Notes: generated by a model not told the origin, from the sequence alone. Shown: positions 28,342-38,284, counted from the stretch's first letter. The stretch is 64,000 bases of DNA from Paenarthrobacter sp. JL.01a (GCF_025452095.1 NZ_CP104877.1:1612001-1676000); one strand, 5' to 3'. Translations and numbers: made by a program.

Positions 28342-28776
28342 GTGACTGGAACCGAGACCAACTCCGCCGGCCAACAGCCGAGGCAAAAAGACACGCGGAA
28401 CACCGGCCCGGGACGTCTGCTGATTGCGGTCTACGCTGTTTTTGCCCTGTCGGCGACGGCGCGGGCCGGCTACCAGATTGCCACCAAGTTCGCCGAAGCT
28501 CCGCTGGCGCACATCCTTTCGGCGTTTGCCGCCGTCGTCTATATCGTGGCGACCGTTTCGCTGGCCAAGCCCGGACGCACCTGGTTCAAGGTCTCGCTGG
28601 CTGCCGTGCTGACGGAACTGGTGGGCGTGCTCGTGGTGGGAGCGATCAGCCTTTTCGACCCGGTGGCTTTCCCGCATGACACGGTGTGGTCACTGTTCGG
28701 ACGCGGCTATGGCTTTGTGCCGTTGGTGCTGCCGATCCTTGGGCTCCTTTGGCTCAACAAGCGCCGCCCGTCCTGA
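28342..28776 (+). CDS. Small membrane protein, function unknown
   Basis: A 144-residue protein with a polar ~24-residue N-terminus and four helices (GRLLIAVYAVFALSATARAG, APLAHILSAFAAVVYIVATV, the VLTELVGVLVVGAISL and FVPLVLPILGLLWL segments). GTG start after AAGGAAG. Together with the preceding gene it forms a pair of small integral membrane proteins of unknown role in front of ribF. The family is common in Arthrobacter-like genomes but I can give no function. Confidence 0.82.
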   Translation: MTGTETNSAGQQPRQKDTRNTGPGRLLIAVYAVFALSATARAGYQIATKFAEAPLAHILSAFAAVVYIVATVSLAKPGRTWFKVSLAAVLTELVGVLVVGAISLFDPVAFPHDTVWSLFGRGYGFVPLVLPILGLLWLNKRRPS

Positions 28777-28864
28777 GCCGTCTGCCCTTGCGGGTAACCT
28801 TAGATTGTTCCGGCGCCGGGAGGTTGCCGGTCGCAATGAACATCTGCAGTAAAAGGCGAGGTTG

Positions 28865-29848
28865 ATGGTCCACATCTGGAACGATCCCACTGAGGTCCCC
28901 AAGGACTTCGGACCTACCGTTGTCACCATCGGCAATTTCGACGGGGTACATCGGGGCCACCAGCATGTCCTCTCCCAACTGACGGACACCGCGAAGCGAT
29001 ACGACATTCCCTCGGTCGCCGTGACGTTCGATCCCCACCCGGCGCAGGTCCACCGGCCGGATGCTGCACCTGAACTGATCATGGGCCTGCCTGACAAGCT
29101 GGATGCACTGGCCGACACCGGCGTCGACGCCGTCCTGGTCATGAAGTACACGCTGGACCTCGCGGCGATGTCGCCCACTGAATTCGTCCAGGAGGTCCTG
29201 CTCGACGGACTCCACGCCGCGCACCTTGTTGTAGGCCACGATCTCCGCTTCGGCGCCGGGAACGTCGGTGACGTAGTCACGATGCAGGAGCTGGGCGAAC
29301 AGCTGGGCTTTGGTGTGCAGGTGGTCAACGAATACGGCGCCGGCGGCTTCCCGCTCCATCACGACGGCGACGCCGACCGCCGCTGCTCCTCCACCTGGGT
29401 GAGGGAGGCCTTGTCCGAAGGCGACGTCGTCACTGCCGCCGCGGTGCTGGGCAGGCCGCACCGGATGCGGGGTGAAGTGGTCCATGGTGCTGCCCGGGGC
29501 CGCGATCTCGGCTTCCCCACGGCCAACCTTTCCCCGGATTCAACAGGCTACATCCCGGCTGACGGCATCTACGCCGGCTGGCTGATCGACGAAGCGGGAA
29601 CGCGCTGGCCGGCCGCGATCTCCGTTGGTTCAAACCCCACTTTCGACGGCGTCAGCCGCCAGGTCGAGGCCCATGTGATCGACCGTCCGGAAGAGCGCGT
29701 TGAAGACTTCGACCTCTACGGCCAAACCGTTGCGGTCGAATTCACCCGCCGCCTGCGGGGGATGGTTGCCTACCGTGGACCCGAAGCACTGGTGGAACAA
29801 ATGTGCCTGGACGTGGCCCAGGCGCGGGACCTGCTCGCCCCGCGGTAG
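28865..29848 (+). CDS. ribF: Bifunctional riboflavin kinase / FAD synthetase
   Basis: A 327-residue enzyme that phosphorylates riboflavin to FMN and adenylates FMN to FAD. The N-terminal FAD synthetase domain has [16 protein letters not shown] (~20-35) and the nucleotidyltransferase end motif [10 protein letters not shown]; the C-terminal kinase has [17 protein letters not shown] (~210-226) and DGIYAGWL. Start at ATG 28865 with AGGCGAGG upstream. Located between truB and rpsO as in most actinobacteria. Confidence 0.96.
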   Translation: MVHIWNDPTEVPKDFGPTVVTIGNFDGVHRGHQHVLSQLTDTAKRYDIPSVAVTFDPHPAQVHRPDAAPELIMGLPDKLDALADTGVDAVLVMKYTLDLAAMSPTEFVQEVLLDGLHAAHLVVGHDLRFGAGNVGDVVTMQELGEQLGFGVQVVNEYGAGGFPLHHDGDADRRCSSTWVREALSEGDVVTAAAVLGRPHRMRGEVVHGAARGRDLGFPTANLSPDSTGYIPADGIYAGWLIDEAGTRWPAAISVGSNPTFDGVSRQVEAHVIDRPEERVEDFDLYGQTVAVEFTRRLRGMVAYRGPEALVEQMCLDVAQARDLLAPR

Positions 29849-30005
29849 GGGATTTCGACAACACTGGCGGCCTGCCGGTAAACTGGTAAAGGTTCTGGCC
29901 GCAGTCCGTGGCAGCTGGACCTGTTTTTGTGTGCGGAGACGCACCAAGGGCAACCCGTCAGCGAAGCGCTGCATCGGGAGGCACGGCACAACTCTAGGAG
30001 TTCAC

Positions 30006-30275
30006 GTGGCACTTGACGCCGCTGTAAAGCAGTCCATCATCAAGGAATACGCAACCTCTGAAGGCGACACCGGTTCGCCCGAGGTCCAGGTTGCAGTCCT
30101 GACCCAGCGGATCAAGGATCTGACTGAGCACATGAAGGAGCACAAGCACGACTTCCACACCCAGCGCGGTCTGCTCGCACTGGTTGGTCGTCGCAAGCGC
30201 ATGCTTTCCTACTTGAAGGACACCGACATCGCCCGCTACCGTTCGCTCATCGAGCGCCTCGGCCTGCGCCGCTAG
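30006..30275 (+). CDS. rpsO: 30S ribosomal protein S15
   Basis: An 89-residue ribosomal protein with the full S15 pattern: [49 protein letters not shown] and a C-terminal [13 protein letters not shown]. It binds 16S rRNA in the platform. The GTG at 30006 follows CTAGGAG; longer readings belong to the ribF frame region. A 157-bp leader precedes it and a strong terminator follows. It is the partner of pnp downstream. Confidence 0.97.
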   Translation: MALDAAVKQSIIKEYATSEGDTGSPEVQVAVLTQRIKDLTEHMKEHKHDFHTQRGLLALVGRRKRMLSYLKDTDIARYRSLIERLGLRR

Positions 30276-30284
30276 TCTGTCTTT

Positions 30285-30320
30285 GGCGGCCCGGTCCTTG
30301 AAGGAACGGGCCGCCTTCTT
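30285..30320 (+). terminator. rpsO terminator
   Basis: GGCGGCCCG (30285-30293) pairs with CGGGCCGCC (30307-30315), with TCCTT-GAAGGA extending the stem across one mismatch. It is followed by TTCTTC. A strong GC hairpin 10 bp after the rpsO stop; pnp downstream may depend on readthrough or its own promoter. Confidence 0.75.
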
Positions 30321-30481
30321 CACCAACAACTAAACACAGGAATCAACCGCATCGCGCATTCGCGGTCCTCGGTAGTGATTCCCGGGATGTGTGCCGCAGG
30401 AGGTGCAGCCCGTGGATCTCGATCGATGACCGGGTGTAGTACAGGCCAGTAAAAAAGAAGGGGCCTGGGTTGATGCGGTGG

Positions 30482-30505
30482 ACTTCCGCTAACAGAAACG
30501 GAGGT
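30482..30505 (+). promoter_or_regulatory. pnp leader hairpin covering the ribosome binding site
   Basis: ACTTCCG (30482-30488) can pair with CGGAGGT (30499-30505) with one wobble and a 10-nt loop. The second arm contains the CGGAGG Shine-Dalgarno sequence 9 nt before the pnp ATG. Other stems lie upstream in the 30321-30513 leader: GGAATCA (30339-30345) with TGATTCC (30376-30382), and CAGGCC with GGCCTG. Translational control of pnp is plausible. Confidence 0.5.
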
Positions 30506-30513
30506 GACTCTCC

Positions 30514-32766
30514 ATGGAGGGTCCCGAAATCCAGTTCTCCGAAGCCATCATCGACAACGGCCGGTTCGGCAAGCGCGTCATTCGCTTCGAAACCGGTCGC
30601 CTTGCCAAGCAGGCAGCCGGCGCTTCGATGGTCTACATCGACGATGACACCGCGCTTCTTTCCGCAACCACCGCCGGCAAACAGCCGCGCGAAGGCTTCG
30701 ACTTCTTCCCGCTGACGGTCGACGTCGAAGAGCGCATGTACGCGGCCGGCCGCATCCCGGGCTCGTTCTTCCGCCGCGAAGGCCGCCCGTCCACCGAAGC
30801 CATCCTGGCTTGCCGCCTTATGGACCGCCCGCTGCGCCCGGCCTTCGTCAAGGGGCTGCGCAACGAGGTCCAGATCGTCGTCACCGTTCTGGCGATCAAC
30901 CCCGATGAGCTCTACGACGTCGTCGCCATCAACGCGTCCTCGATGTCCACGCAGCTTTCCGGCCTCCCCTTCTCCGGCCCGATCGGTGGCGTCCGCGTTG
31001 CCCTCATCGCCGACGAGCAGGGTTCGCAGTGGGTTGCCTTCCCCAAGCACTCCCAGCTCGAGAACGCCGTGTTCAACATGGTTGTTGCCGGCCGCATCGC
31101 CGGTGACGACGTCGCCATCATGATGGTTGAAGCCGAAGCCACGGACAACTCCTGGAGCCTCATCAAGGAACAGGGCGCCACTGCCCCCACCGAAGAGGTT
31201 GTTTCCGAGGGTCTTGAGGCTGCAAAGCCGTTCATCAAGGCACTGTGCGAGGCGCAGGCAGACCTGGCAGCCCGCGCTGCCAAGCCCACGGTCGAGTTCC
31301 CGGTCTTCCTGGACTACCAGGACGACGTCTACGCTGCTGTTGAAGCTGCTGCCGCCGACAAACTGGCCGCTGTCTTCCAGATCGCTGACAAGCAGGAGCG
31401 CGACAACGCTTCCGACGCTCTCAAGGACGAAGTCCTCGGCGCACTCGCCGGAGAGTTCGAGGGCCGCGAAAAGGAGCTGTCCGCAGCGTTCCGCTCGGTC
31501 ACCAAGCACGTCGTGCGCCAGCGCATCCTCAAGGACCAGATCCGCATCGACGGCCGTGGCCTGACGGACATCCGCCAGCTGACCGCCGAGGTCGAGGTTC
31601 TTCCCCGCGTTCACGGCTCGGCCATCTTCGAACGCGGCGAGACCCAGATCATGGGTGTCACCACGCTGAACATGCTCAAGATGGAGCAGCAGATCGACTC
31701 GTTGTCGCCGGTAACGCGCAAGCGCTACATGCACAACTACAACTTCCCGCCGTACTCCACCGGCGAGACCGGCCGCGTCGGTTCCCCGAAGCGCCGCGAA
31801 ATCGGCCACGGTGCCCTCGCAGAGCGTGCACTGGTTCCGGTTCTGCCCACCCGTGAAGAGTTCCCGTACGCCATCCGCCAGGTATCCGAGGCCCTTGGTT
31901 CCAACGGTTCGACGTCCATGGGCTCGGTCTGCGCATCCACGCTTTCCATGCTCAACGCAGGTGTGCCGCTGAAGGCTCCCGTCGCCGGTATCGCCATGGG
32001 CCTGGTTTCCGACCAGGTTGACGGTCAGACCCGTTACGCTGCCCTGACCGACATCCTCGGCGCCGAAGACGCTTTCGGTGACATGGACTTCAAGGTTGCC
32101 GGTACGTCCGAGTTCGTCACGGCCATCCAGCTGGACACCAAGCTGGACGGTATCCCCGCATCCGTGCTGGCAGCAGCACTGAAGCAGGCCCGCGAAGCCC
32201 GACTCCACATCCTCGAGGTCATCAACGCCGCGATCGACACCCCGGACGAGCTCTCTGAGTTCGCCCCGCGCGTCATCGCCGTCAAGATCCCCGTGGACAA
32301 GATCGGCGAGGTCATCGGCCCCAAGGGCAAGATGATCAACCAGATCCAGGAAGACACCGGCGCGGACATCTCCATCGAAGATGACGGCACCGTCTACATC
32401 GGCGCTACCAACGGCCCGTCCGCAGACGCTGCGCGTTCGGCCATCAACGCCATCGCCAACCCGCAGGTACCGGAAATCGGTGAGCGCTACCTGGGTACGG
32501 TCGTCAAGACCACCACCTTCGGTGCCTTCGTTTCCCTTACCCCGGGCAAGGACGGCCTGCTGCACATCTCCGAGCTCCGCAAGCTGGCCAACGGCAAGCG
32601 CGTGGACAACGTCGAAGATGTCGTCTCCGTGGGCCAGAAGGTCCAGGTCGAGATCACCAAGATCGATGACCGCGGAAAGCTGTCCCTCTCGCCGGTTGTT
32701 GCCGAAGAAGAAGGCGCAACCGCAGAGGAAGCTCCGGCCGAAACCGCTGAAGCTTCTGCAGAGTAG
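30514..32766 (+). CDS. pnp: Polyribonucleotide nucleotidyltransferase (PNPase)
   Basis: A 750-residue 3'-5' phosphorolytic exoribonuclease of the RNA degradation machinery, active as a trimer ring. Two RNase PH-like domains (~10-235 and ~340-560, the second with [16 protein letters not shown] and [11 protein letters not shown]-like sequence [11 protein letters not shown]), a linker helical domain, a KH domain ([17 protein letters not shown], ~605) and an S1 domain ([20 protein letters not shown], ~660). The Ala/Glu-rich tail is common in actinobacteria. Follows rpsO as in many bacteria. Confidence 0.97.
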   Translation: MEGPEIQFSEAIIDNGRFGKRVIRFETGRLAKQAAGASMVYIDDDTALLSATTAGKQPREGFDFFPLTVDVEERMYAAGRIPGSFFRREGRPSTEAILACRLMDRPLRPAFVKGLRNEVQIVVTVLAINPDELYDVVAINASSMSTQLSGLPFSGPIGGVRVALIADEQGSQWVAFPKHSQLENAVFNMVVAGRIAGDDVAIMMVEAEATDNSWSLIKEQGATAPTEEVVSEGLEAAKPFIKALCEAQADLAARAAKPTVEFPVFLDYQDDVYAAVEAAAADKLAAVFQIADKQERDNASDALKDEVLGALAGEFEGREKELSAAFRSVTKHVVRQRILKDQIRIDGRGLTDIRQLTAEVEVLPRVHGSAIFERGETQIMGVTTLNMLKMEQQIDSLSPVTRKRYMHNYNFPPYSTGETGRVGSPKRREIGHGALAERALVPVLPTREEFPYAIRQVSEALGSNGSTSMGSVCASTLSMLNAGVPLKAPVAGIAMGLVSDQVDGQTRYAALTDILGAEDAFGDMDFKVAGTSEFVTAIQLDTKLDGIPASVLAAALKQAREARLHILEVINAAIDTPDELSEFAPRVIAVKIPVDKIGEVIGPKGKMINQIQEDTGADISIEDDGTVYIGATNGPSADAARSAINAIANPQVPEIGERYLGTVVKTTTFGAFVSLTPGKDGLLHISELRKLANGKRVDNVEDVVSVGQKVQVEITKIDDRGKLSLSPVVAEEEGATAEEAPAETAEASAE

Positions 32767-32788
32767 TCTGTAAGCAGTACACCCGGCG

Positions 32789-32820
32789 GGGCCGGTGGAC
32801 TTGAAAAGGTCCACCGGCCC
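32789..32820 (+). terminator. pnp terminator-like hairpin
   Basis: GGGCCGGTGGAC (32789-32800) and GTCCACCGGCCC (32809-32820) are perfect 12-bp arms around an 8-nt loop, 23 bp after the pnp stop. The following bases TTCCGGCCTT are only weakly U-rich, so termination may be partial and the M16 peptidase gene could be reached by readthrough. Confidence 0.65.
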
Positions 32821-32854
32821 TTCCGGCCTTAACCCGAAAACCTGAAAGGCTTTG

Positions 32855-34198
32855 ATGACTGTCGTACCCTTGCCGCTGGAGCAGACCCTTCCCGGCGGCG
32901 AATTGATCCATGGTGCCGAGGGCGGTTCCGTCGTTCGGCGTTCGGTCCTTCCCGGCGGCGTGCGCGTCCTGACCGAGGCGATGCCGGGCCAGCGTTCGGC
33001 CACCATCGGGTTCTGGGTGGCAGTAGGTTCACGCGACGAGGCAGAAGGCCAGCACGGATCAACACACTTCCTTGAACACCTCTTGTTCAAGGGCACCAAG
33101 CGCCGAACCGCCCTGGAAATAGCGTCCGCCTTCGATGAGGTGGGCGGCGAGTCCAACGCCGCAACGGCAAAGGAAAGCACCTGCTACTTCGCCCGGGTCT
33201 TGGACACCGATCTCCCCATGGCCATCGATGTCATTGCGGACATGATCACCGGCGCGGTCCTGGACCCCGCGGAGCTTGAGCAGGAACGCGGTGTCATCCT
33301 TGAGGAAATCGCCATGGACAGCGATGACCCCACGGACGTCGCCCACGAGAAGTTCGTGGCCGCCGTCCTGGGCGACCATCCGTTGGCGCGCCCAATCGGC
33401 GGAACACCGGACGCCATCAAGGCCGTTGCACGCGATTCTGTGTGGGAACACTACCAGCGTTACTACCGCCCCGAAGAGTTGGTCATCACGGCAGCCGGCG
33501 GATTGGATCACGACGTCGTCTGCGGGCTGGTCCTCGACGCGCTGACCGCTGCGGGCTGGCAGCTTGACCCCAACGCCGCTCCAGTGAACCGGCGTGGGAC
33601 TGAACGGGCAGTGATCACCGGTACGTCGGGACTTCATGTGGTGAAGCGTCCCGTGGAACAGGCCAACATCATCATGGGTTGCCCGACGATGGTCGCCACG
33701 GACGATCGCCGCTTCGTCATGAGTGTCCTCAACGCTGTACTGGGCGGCGGCATGTCCTCGCGGCTCTTCCAGGAGATCCGCGAAAAGCGCGGGCTCGTGT
33801 ACTCGACATACTCCTTCACTGCGGCCTACGTGGATGCCGGATACTTCGGCATGTACGCCGGCTGTACGCCCTCCAAGGTCCGCCAGGTCCTGGAACTCCT
33901 GGGTGTGGAACTGGACAAGCTCGCCAAGGATGGCATTACGGCAGAGGAACTCCGGAAAGCCGTGGGGCAGCTCAGCGGCGGGATTGTCCTGGCCCTTGAG
34001 GACACGGGTTCCCGGATGTCACGGCTTGGCCGGGCAGAGCTGGTTTCCGGTGAGTTCCAGGACATCGACGAAACCCTGGCCCGCATCCAGGCGGTCACCG
34101 TGGAGGAAGTACAGGAACTCGCCCGTGAACTGGCTGAGGCTCCGCGAACCATCACAGTGGTGGGGCCTTTCGAAGAATCCGAGACGTTCGGACTCTGA
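32855..34198 (+). CDS. M16-family zinc metallopeptidase
   Basis: A 447-residue pitrilysin/processing-peptidase-type protein. The inverted zinc motif HFLEH lies at ~71-75 (GSTHFLEHLLFKGT), with the distal glutamate in LEQERGVILEEIAMDSDDP (~142-160). The C-terminal half carries the second, inactive M16 domain (RGLVYSTYSFTAAYVDAGYF). Genes of this family sit right after pnp in many Gram-positives. The ATG at 32855 is preferred over the TTG one codon earlier. Physiological substrate unknown. Confidence 0.93.
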   Translation: MTVVPLPLEQTLPGGELIHGAEGGSVVRRSVLPGGVRVLTEAMPGQRSATIGFWVAVGSRDEAEGQHGSTHFLEHLLFKGTKRRTALEIASAFDEVGGESNAATAKESTCYFARVLDTDLPMAIDVIADMITGAVLDPAELEQERGVILEEIAMDSDDPTDVAHEKFVAAVLGDHPLARPIGGTPDAIKAVARDSVWEHYQRYYRPEELVITAAGGLDHDVVCGLVLDALTAAGWQLDPNAAPVNRRGTERAVITGTSGLHVVKRPVEQANIIMGCPTMVATDDRRFVMSVLNAVLGGGMSSRLFQEIREKRGLVYSTYSFTAAYVDAGYFGMYAGCTPSKVRQVLELLGVELDKLAKDGITAEELRKAVGQLSGGIVLALEDTGSRMSRLGRAELVSGEFQDIDETLARIQAVTVEEVQELARELAEAPRTITVVGPFEESETFGL

Positions 34199-34242
34199 GG
34201 GGAGCCGGTTTCTGCCCGGCTCTGGACGCGCCCAGCCTCAAA

Positions 34243-34269
34243 GGGGCAGCATGATGGTGATGCTGCCCC
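34243..34269. terminator. Hairpin after the M16 peptidase gene
   Basis: GGGGCAGCAT (34243-34252) and ATGCTGCCCC (34260-34269) are perfect 10-bp arms with a 7-nt loop. It lies 44 bp after the peptidase stop and 18 bp before the next ATG. No U-run follows; it may terminate or affect initiation of the next gene. Confidence 0.5.
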
Positions 34270-34287
34270 GCTGGCTTTGGAGACGTG

Positions 34288-34767
34288 ATGGACCTGTCCG
34301 CACCCGGTCGTGCCGCCGATATTCTCCGGGACTTCCTTGGCCATTGGACGGGCATAACAGAAATCGCATCCTCACCTTGGGGGACCGCCAGGACGGCCGA
34401 CGCCGAGGTGGTATTTACCGGGACGGCCGGTGGCCATGCGGTGGTCCAGAGCTACAGGCACCGCGAACCCGATGGGAGCCATTTCGAGGGACACGGCATG
34501 TTCACCGTTGACCGCGACCACGGTGACACCCTCTGGTATTACGTGGACAGCATGGGTAAGCCACCGGCCGCGCCGGTCAGGGGAACGTGGAGCGCGGGCA
34601 TGCTGACGCTGGAGCGACGCACGGCCGACGGCGTGGCCAGGCACACTTTCCGCGTGGACGACGGCGTACTGGTACACACAGCCGACCTGCGCTTGGAAGG
34701 CCACGCAGGCTTCAGCCCGCTGCTGAAGAGCGTCTTCAGGAAAACGCCCGTGCCTTCGGCCCGCTAG
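34288..34767 (+). CDS. DUF1579-like protein
   Basis: A 159-residue protein that looks like a beta-barrel of the DUF1579/heme-binding-like group: FLGHWTGITEIASSPWG near the N-terminus, then VVQSYRHREPDGSHFEGHGMFTVD and a terminal FSPLLKSVFRK. The start at ATG 34288 follows a TTTGGAG box. No catalytic motif is evident. Its last 4 bases overlap the convergent moaD gene, so it sits at the border of the molybdenum cofactor cluster without an obvious link to it. Confidence 0.72.
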   Translation: MDLSAPGRAADILRDFLGHWTGITEIASSPWGTARTADAEVVFTGTAGGHAVVQSYRHREPDGSHFEGHGMFTVDRDHGDTLWYYVDSMGKPPAAPVRGTWSAGMLTLERRTADGVARHTFRVDDGVLVHTADLRLEGHAGFSPLLKSVFRKTPVPSAR

Positions 34768-35030
34768 CCTCCGGCGAAGGGCGGAAGGACGTCAATGACG
34801 TCGTCGGCTCCAAGCGGCGCAGAATGGTCCCGAACCGCCACTTCGTTGCGGAGGAAGCTGCTGCGCGCCACGATCCTGGCCAACGTTGGCGTGCCTTCCG
34901 GAGGCACAGGACGTTCGACGGCGAGGGCGGCTTCCAGGAGCGCCTCCAGGCTGGTGCCTTCCGGAAGTGCGTGGAGTTCTTCTTCGACTCCCGCTGCCGC
35001 GCGCGCGGCAGCGAAGTAACGGACCAACAA
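34764..35030 (-). CDS. moaD: Molybdopterin synthase small subunit MoaD
   Basis: An 88-residue ubiquitin-like sulfur carrier. It opens LVRYFAAARAAAG, contains an acidic/hydrophobic core (SFLRNEVAVRDHSAPLGADDVIDVLPPFAGG in part) and ends in the Gly-Gly that is thiocarboxylated in the family. The start is a TTG at 35030 preceded by GGAGG inside the moaA 3' end; I see no ATG in a suitable place. It pairs with moaE, which is encoded on the other arm of this cluster. Confidence 0.9.
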   Translation of the reverse strand: MLVRYFAAARAAAGVEEELHALPEGTSLEALLEAALAVERPVPPEGTPTLARIVARSSFLRNEVAVRDHSAPLGADDVIDVLPPFAGG

Positions 35031-35035
35031 GTTTT

Positions 35036-36175
35036 TCAGCCTCCGATTGCGCTCATGCTGCGGTCCGGCTGCACGAAGTCCGCTGCGCCGAGACCGGTGT
35101 GGTCCATGCCATGGGCCTTGGGTTTGATCCACATGGCGTCCTGCCAACGCTCAGCGAGCTCGGCATCCGTTGCCCCACTGCGCAGGAGCCCCAGGAGGTC
35201 GAACTCCTCCCGCGAGAACAGGCAGCTCATGATCTTGCCCTCGGCTGTGATGCGTGTGCGCCGGCAGTCGGCGCAGAACGGTTCGGTGACCGAGGCGATG
35301 ATTCCCACTGTTCCAAGGACCGGACCTGAAGCTTCAGCGGAACCGGAGTCCCGGCGTCGTACTTCAAACCTTTCGGCGGGGGCGCCGTCGCGTTCGCGCG
35401 GGTCGGGGGAGAGGACGAAGTCGCGGGAAAGGAGCTCCCGGATCTCCGCGGCGGTGATCATGTTGCGGCGGGTCCAGCCGTGGTCGGCGTCCAGCGGCAT
35501 CTGCTCGATGAAGCGCAGTTCGTAGCCGCGGTCCAATGCCCACGCCAGGAGGTCCGGGGACTCGGTGTCGTTGATTCCGCGCATGAGCACGGCGTTGAGC
35601 TTCACCGGGCCGAGGCCTGCCGCCCAGGCGGCATCGACGCCGGCCAGGACCCGGTCCAGGAACGGACGGCGGGTGAGCTTGGCGAAGGTTTCCTCGTGAA
35701 GGGAGTCGAGGGAGACGTTGATGCGGGTCAGGCCGGCAGCCTTGAGGGCTTCTGCCTTCTTGTCCAAACCGACGCCGTTGGTGGTCATGGAGACGGGAAG
35801 GTCAGGATGCTCGCTCCGGATGCCGGAGATGATCTCCGCCAGATCGGCACGCACCAGCGGCTCACCGCCGGTCAGGCGCAGTTCCCGGACACCCAGCGAA
35901 TTGACGCCGATGCGCACGATCCTGACGATTTCGTCCCGGGTCATCACAGCTTGCTTGGAGAGCCATTCGAGGCCTTCGGCAGGCATGCAGTAGGTGCACC
36001 GGAGGTTGCATTTATCCGTCAGGGACAGCCGCATGTCAGTGGCGCGACGACCATGGCGGTCCCACAATCCGGCCGGAGTGCCGGCCGGGCGGGGCGGCGG
36101 CGTTGCCGCACCGCTTTCCGTGCCGCCCACGGCTCCGCTGGAAGGGGGCATTGGCATGCCCAGCTGAACACTCAT
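35036..36175 (-). CDS. moaA: GTP 3',8-cyclase MoaA
   Basis: A 379-residue radical SAM enzyme for the first step of molybdenum cofactor synthesis: GTP to 3',8-cH2GTP. The SAM cluster motif CNLRCTYC gives Cys56, Cys60 and Cys63; the C-terminal second cluster is in CADCRRTRITAEG with a further Cys after it. The protein ends in the expected Gly-Gly needed for activity. The first ~35 residues are a Gly/Pro/Ala-rich extension; the real start may lie further in. moaD follows after 5 bp. Confidence 0.96.
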   Translation of the reverse strand: MSVQLGMPMPPSSGAVGGTESGAATPPPRPAGTPAGLWDRHGRRATDMRLSLTDKCNLRCTYCMPAEGLEWLSKQAVMTRDEIVRIVRIGVNSLGVRELRLTGGEPLVRADLAEIISGIRSEHPDLPVSMTTNGVGLDKKAEALKAAGLTRINVSLDSLHEETFAKLTRRPFLDRVLAGVDAAWAAGLGPVKLNAVLMRGINDTESPDLLAWALDRGYELRFIEQMPLDADHGWTRRNMITAAEIRELLSRDFVLSPDPRERDGAPAERFEVRRRDSGSAEASGPVLGTVGIIASVTEPFCADCRRTRITAEGKIMSCLFSREEFDLLGLLRSGATDAELAERWQDAMWIKPKAHGMDHTGLGAADFVQPDRSMSAIGG

Positions 36176-36309
36176 GAATTCAGGCTACGCCACCCGGGCG
36201 GGAACAGTGACACCGGTTACAGCCAAGGAGTTCTTACGGAATTCCTACGGTTGGGCCGTTGTTGCTGGAATCGCGTGCCGGGCCACGTTGGCAAATCTAT
36301 GCTGAAAGC

Positions 36310-37056
36310 GTGACCACGAATGCGGCATCATCAGCGGAGCCGGGAAACCGGCGTATCCTCCTGGTCGAGGACGAACAGACCATTGCCGATGTTGTCCGCG
36401 ATTACCTGGTGATGGCGGGGTTCCAGGTGGACACCGCAGGCGATGGCTTCACCGCCCTGGCCCTCGCGGCGCAGCGCAAGCCGGACCTCGTCATCCTGGA
36501 CCGTATGCTGCCCGGACTGGACGGGGTTGAAGTGTGCCGAAGGCTGCGTCACACCATGACCGTACCGGTCATCATGGTCACCGCGTTGGGAACCGAAGAT
36601 GACCGGATCCTGGGGCTGGAGATGGGCGCCGACGACTACGTCACCAAGCCGTTCTCGCCCCGTGAACTGGTGCTGCGCGTCAAGTCCGTGCTGCGGCGAA
36701 GCATCAAGGACTACGCTCCCGAACCGTCAGTTGAAGCCGCCGGACTGGAACTCGATCCTGCGTCGCGGACCGTGACGCAGGACGGGCAACCGCTCTCGCT
36801 GACAGCCCGTGAATTCGACCTCCTTGCCTTCCTTATGCGCAGGCCCAACCAGGTCTTCAGCCGGGAAGAGCTCATCAAGGCCGTGTGGGGGTGGGACTTC
36901 GGGGACCTCTCGACCGTTACTGTCCACGTCCGCCGGCTGCGCGAGAAAATCGAAGTCAATCCCACCAAACCGGAACTCATCAAGACCGTATGGGGTGTCG
37001 GCTACCGGTTCGACGCGTCCCCGGACAGCAAGCGGGGGGCGGAGCATGGAGGGTAG
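36310..37056 (+). CDS. OmpR-type response regulator
   Basis: A 248-residue transcription factor. Receiver domain at ~14-125 with the acidic pocket VEDE (~19-22), the phosphate-accepting Asp64 (VILDRMLPG) and the Lys in TKPFSPREL; then a winged-helix C-terminal domain (LTAREFDLLAFLMRRPNQVF, VHVRRLREKIEVNPTKPELI in part, VWGVGYRF). GTG start at 36310. Its end overlaps the kinase gene by 11 nt. The cluster position suggests it regulates the molybdoenzyme that follows. Confidence 0.93.
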   Translation: MTTNAASSAEPGNRRILLVEDEQTIADVVRDYLVMAGFQVDTAGDGFTALALAAQRKPDLVILDRMLPGLDGVEVCRRLRHTMTVPVIMVTALGTEDDRILGLEMGADDYVTKPFSPRELVLRVKSVLRRSIKDYAPEPSVEAAGLELDPASRTVTQDGQPLSLTAREFDLLAFLMRRPNQVFSREELIKAVWGWDFGDLSTVTVHVRRLREKIEVNPTKPELIKTVWGVGYRFDASPDSKRGAEHGG

Positions 37057-38284
37057 CGAACTCTGGACCATCCTGGCCTGGGTCCTCTTCTGGGCCGTGC
37101 TCACCGGCGCCGCCACCTTGGCCCTGTTGCGGGTGCTTCGACGGGCCTCGGTATTGGCCCAAATCTGCCTGGTGGTCGTCGCCACGGTGGCTGTGTTGGT
37201 AGCGGGTATGGTCAGTGCCTTCAACGCGATGTTCATCTCTGCCAGGGACCTCGAAGTCATGTGGTACATCCTCGCGACCGCATCGGCGGTCGCCGTGGCC
37301 CTGTCCCTCGTGCTCGGCGCAGGAGTGTCCAGGAACGCGGCACGGTTGGTGGACGCGGCCCGCAGGATCGGCCGCGGCGAAACGCTGGACCAACCCCCTG
37401 CCGAGGGCAGGCGGCCGGCTCCGGCCATGACATCGGAGTTGGCTGAACTGGCACAGGAACTTGAAGCAAGCAGCCGAAGCCTTGCCCAATCCCGCGAACG
37501 CGAAGCCGCCATCGAGAAGGCCCGGCGCGAGCTGGTGTCGTGGATCTCGCATGACCTGAGGACACCGCTTGCCAGCATGCGCGCCATGACCGAAGCCCTC
37601 GAAGACGGAATGGCTCCGGACGTCCAGGGCTACTACCGCAAAATAATCGGTCAGACCGAGCAGATGACCGCCATGGTCAACGACCTCCTTGAACTGTCCA
37701 AAATCCAGGCGGGGAGCCTTCGCCTGCGCGCTGAAGCGCTGGATCTTTACGACCTCGTCAGCGACGCCCTGTCTGATCTGGCACCGCTGGCAGCCAAACG
37801 GGGGATAACGCTCGACGGCGGTGGCGCCCGCGAGTGCATGGCGGTGGCTGATGGACCCAGCCTGGCCAGGGCGGTACGGAACATCCTGCTGAACGCCATC
37901 ATTTACAGCCGCCCGGACACCGAAGTCCATGTCAGCGTTGGACGGGACAACGGCAACGCCATCATCGCCGTCCAGGACCAGTGTGGTGGCATCCCGGAGG
38001 AGGACCTCCCGCACCTCTTCGAAACGGGGTGGCAAAAGGACCCGTCGCGGGGCGCTCCGCAGGCCCTGCAGGGAAGCTACAGCGGGGCCGGTATTGGACT
38101 GAGCATGGTGGCGGGCATCGTTACTGCACATGGCGGCGAGGTGGGCGTGGGCAATGTCGACGGCGGTTGCCGCTTCGCGCTCACGCTTCCGGCCGGATCA
38201 GTTCCGGAATCCGCCGCTACTCCGGCCATGGACGGCTCCGGGGGCACGACTGAATCGAACAACGTCCGTGGAGGCACATCATGA
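37046..38284 (+). CDS. Sensor histidine kinase
   Basis: A 412-residue membrane kinase. Helices at ~7-30, ~38-60 and ~72-92 with little extracytoplasmic sequence, so it may sense within or near the membrane. Then a linker helix (~95-160, HAMP-like LVDAARRIGRGE), the phosphoacceptor His169 in WISHDLRTPLASM, an N-box NILLNAIIYS, and G boxes DQCGGIPEED and GAGIGLSMVAGIV. ATG start after GGGGGGCGGAG, overlapping the response regulator gene; the stop overlaps the molybdoenzyme start (ATGA). Confidence 0.92.
   Translation: MEGSELWTILAWVLFWAVLTGAATLALLRVLRRASVLAQICLVVVATVAVLVAGMVSAFNAMFISARDLEVMWYILATASAVAVALSLVLGAGVSRNAARLVDAARRIGRGETLDQPPAEGRRPAPAMTSELAELAQELEASSRSLAQSREREAAIEKARRELVSWISHDLRTPLASMRAMTEALEDGMAPDVQGYYRKIIGQTEQMTAMVNDLLELSKIQAGSLRLRAEALDLYDLVSDALSDLAPLAAKRGITLDGGGARECMAVADGPSLARAVRNILLNAIIYSRPDTEVHVSVGRDNGNAIIAVQDQCGGIPEEDLPHLFETGWQKDPSRGAPQALQGSYSGAGIGLSMVAGIVTAHGGEVGVGNVDGGCRFALTLPAGSVPESAATPAMDGSGGTTESNNVRGGTS

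Noticed and set aside
29849-30005. tRNA or small RNA gene in the rpsO leader
   Set aside because: No cloverleaf or CCA-type acceptor stem could be drawn; best read as an rpsO leader.
30343-33180. 945-codon minus-strand open frame opposite pnp
   Set aside because: Shadow of pnp, which has full domain conservation on the plus strand; the minus frame has no recognisable domain and no ribosome binding site.
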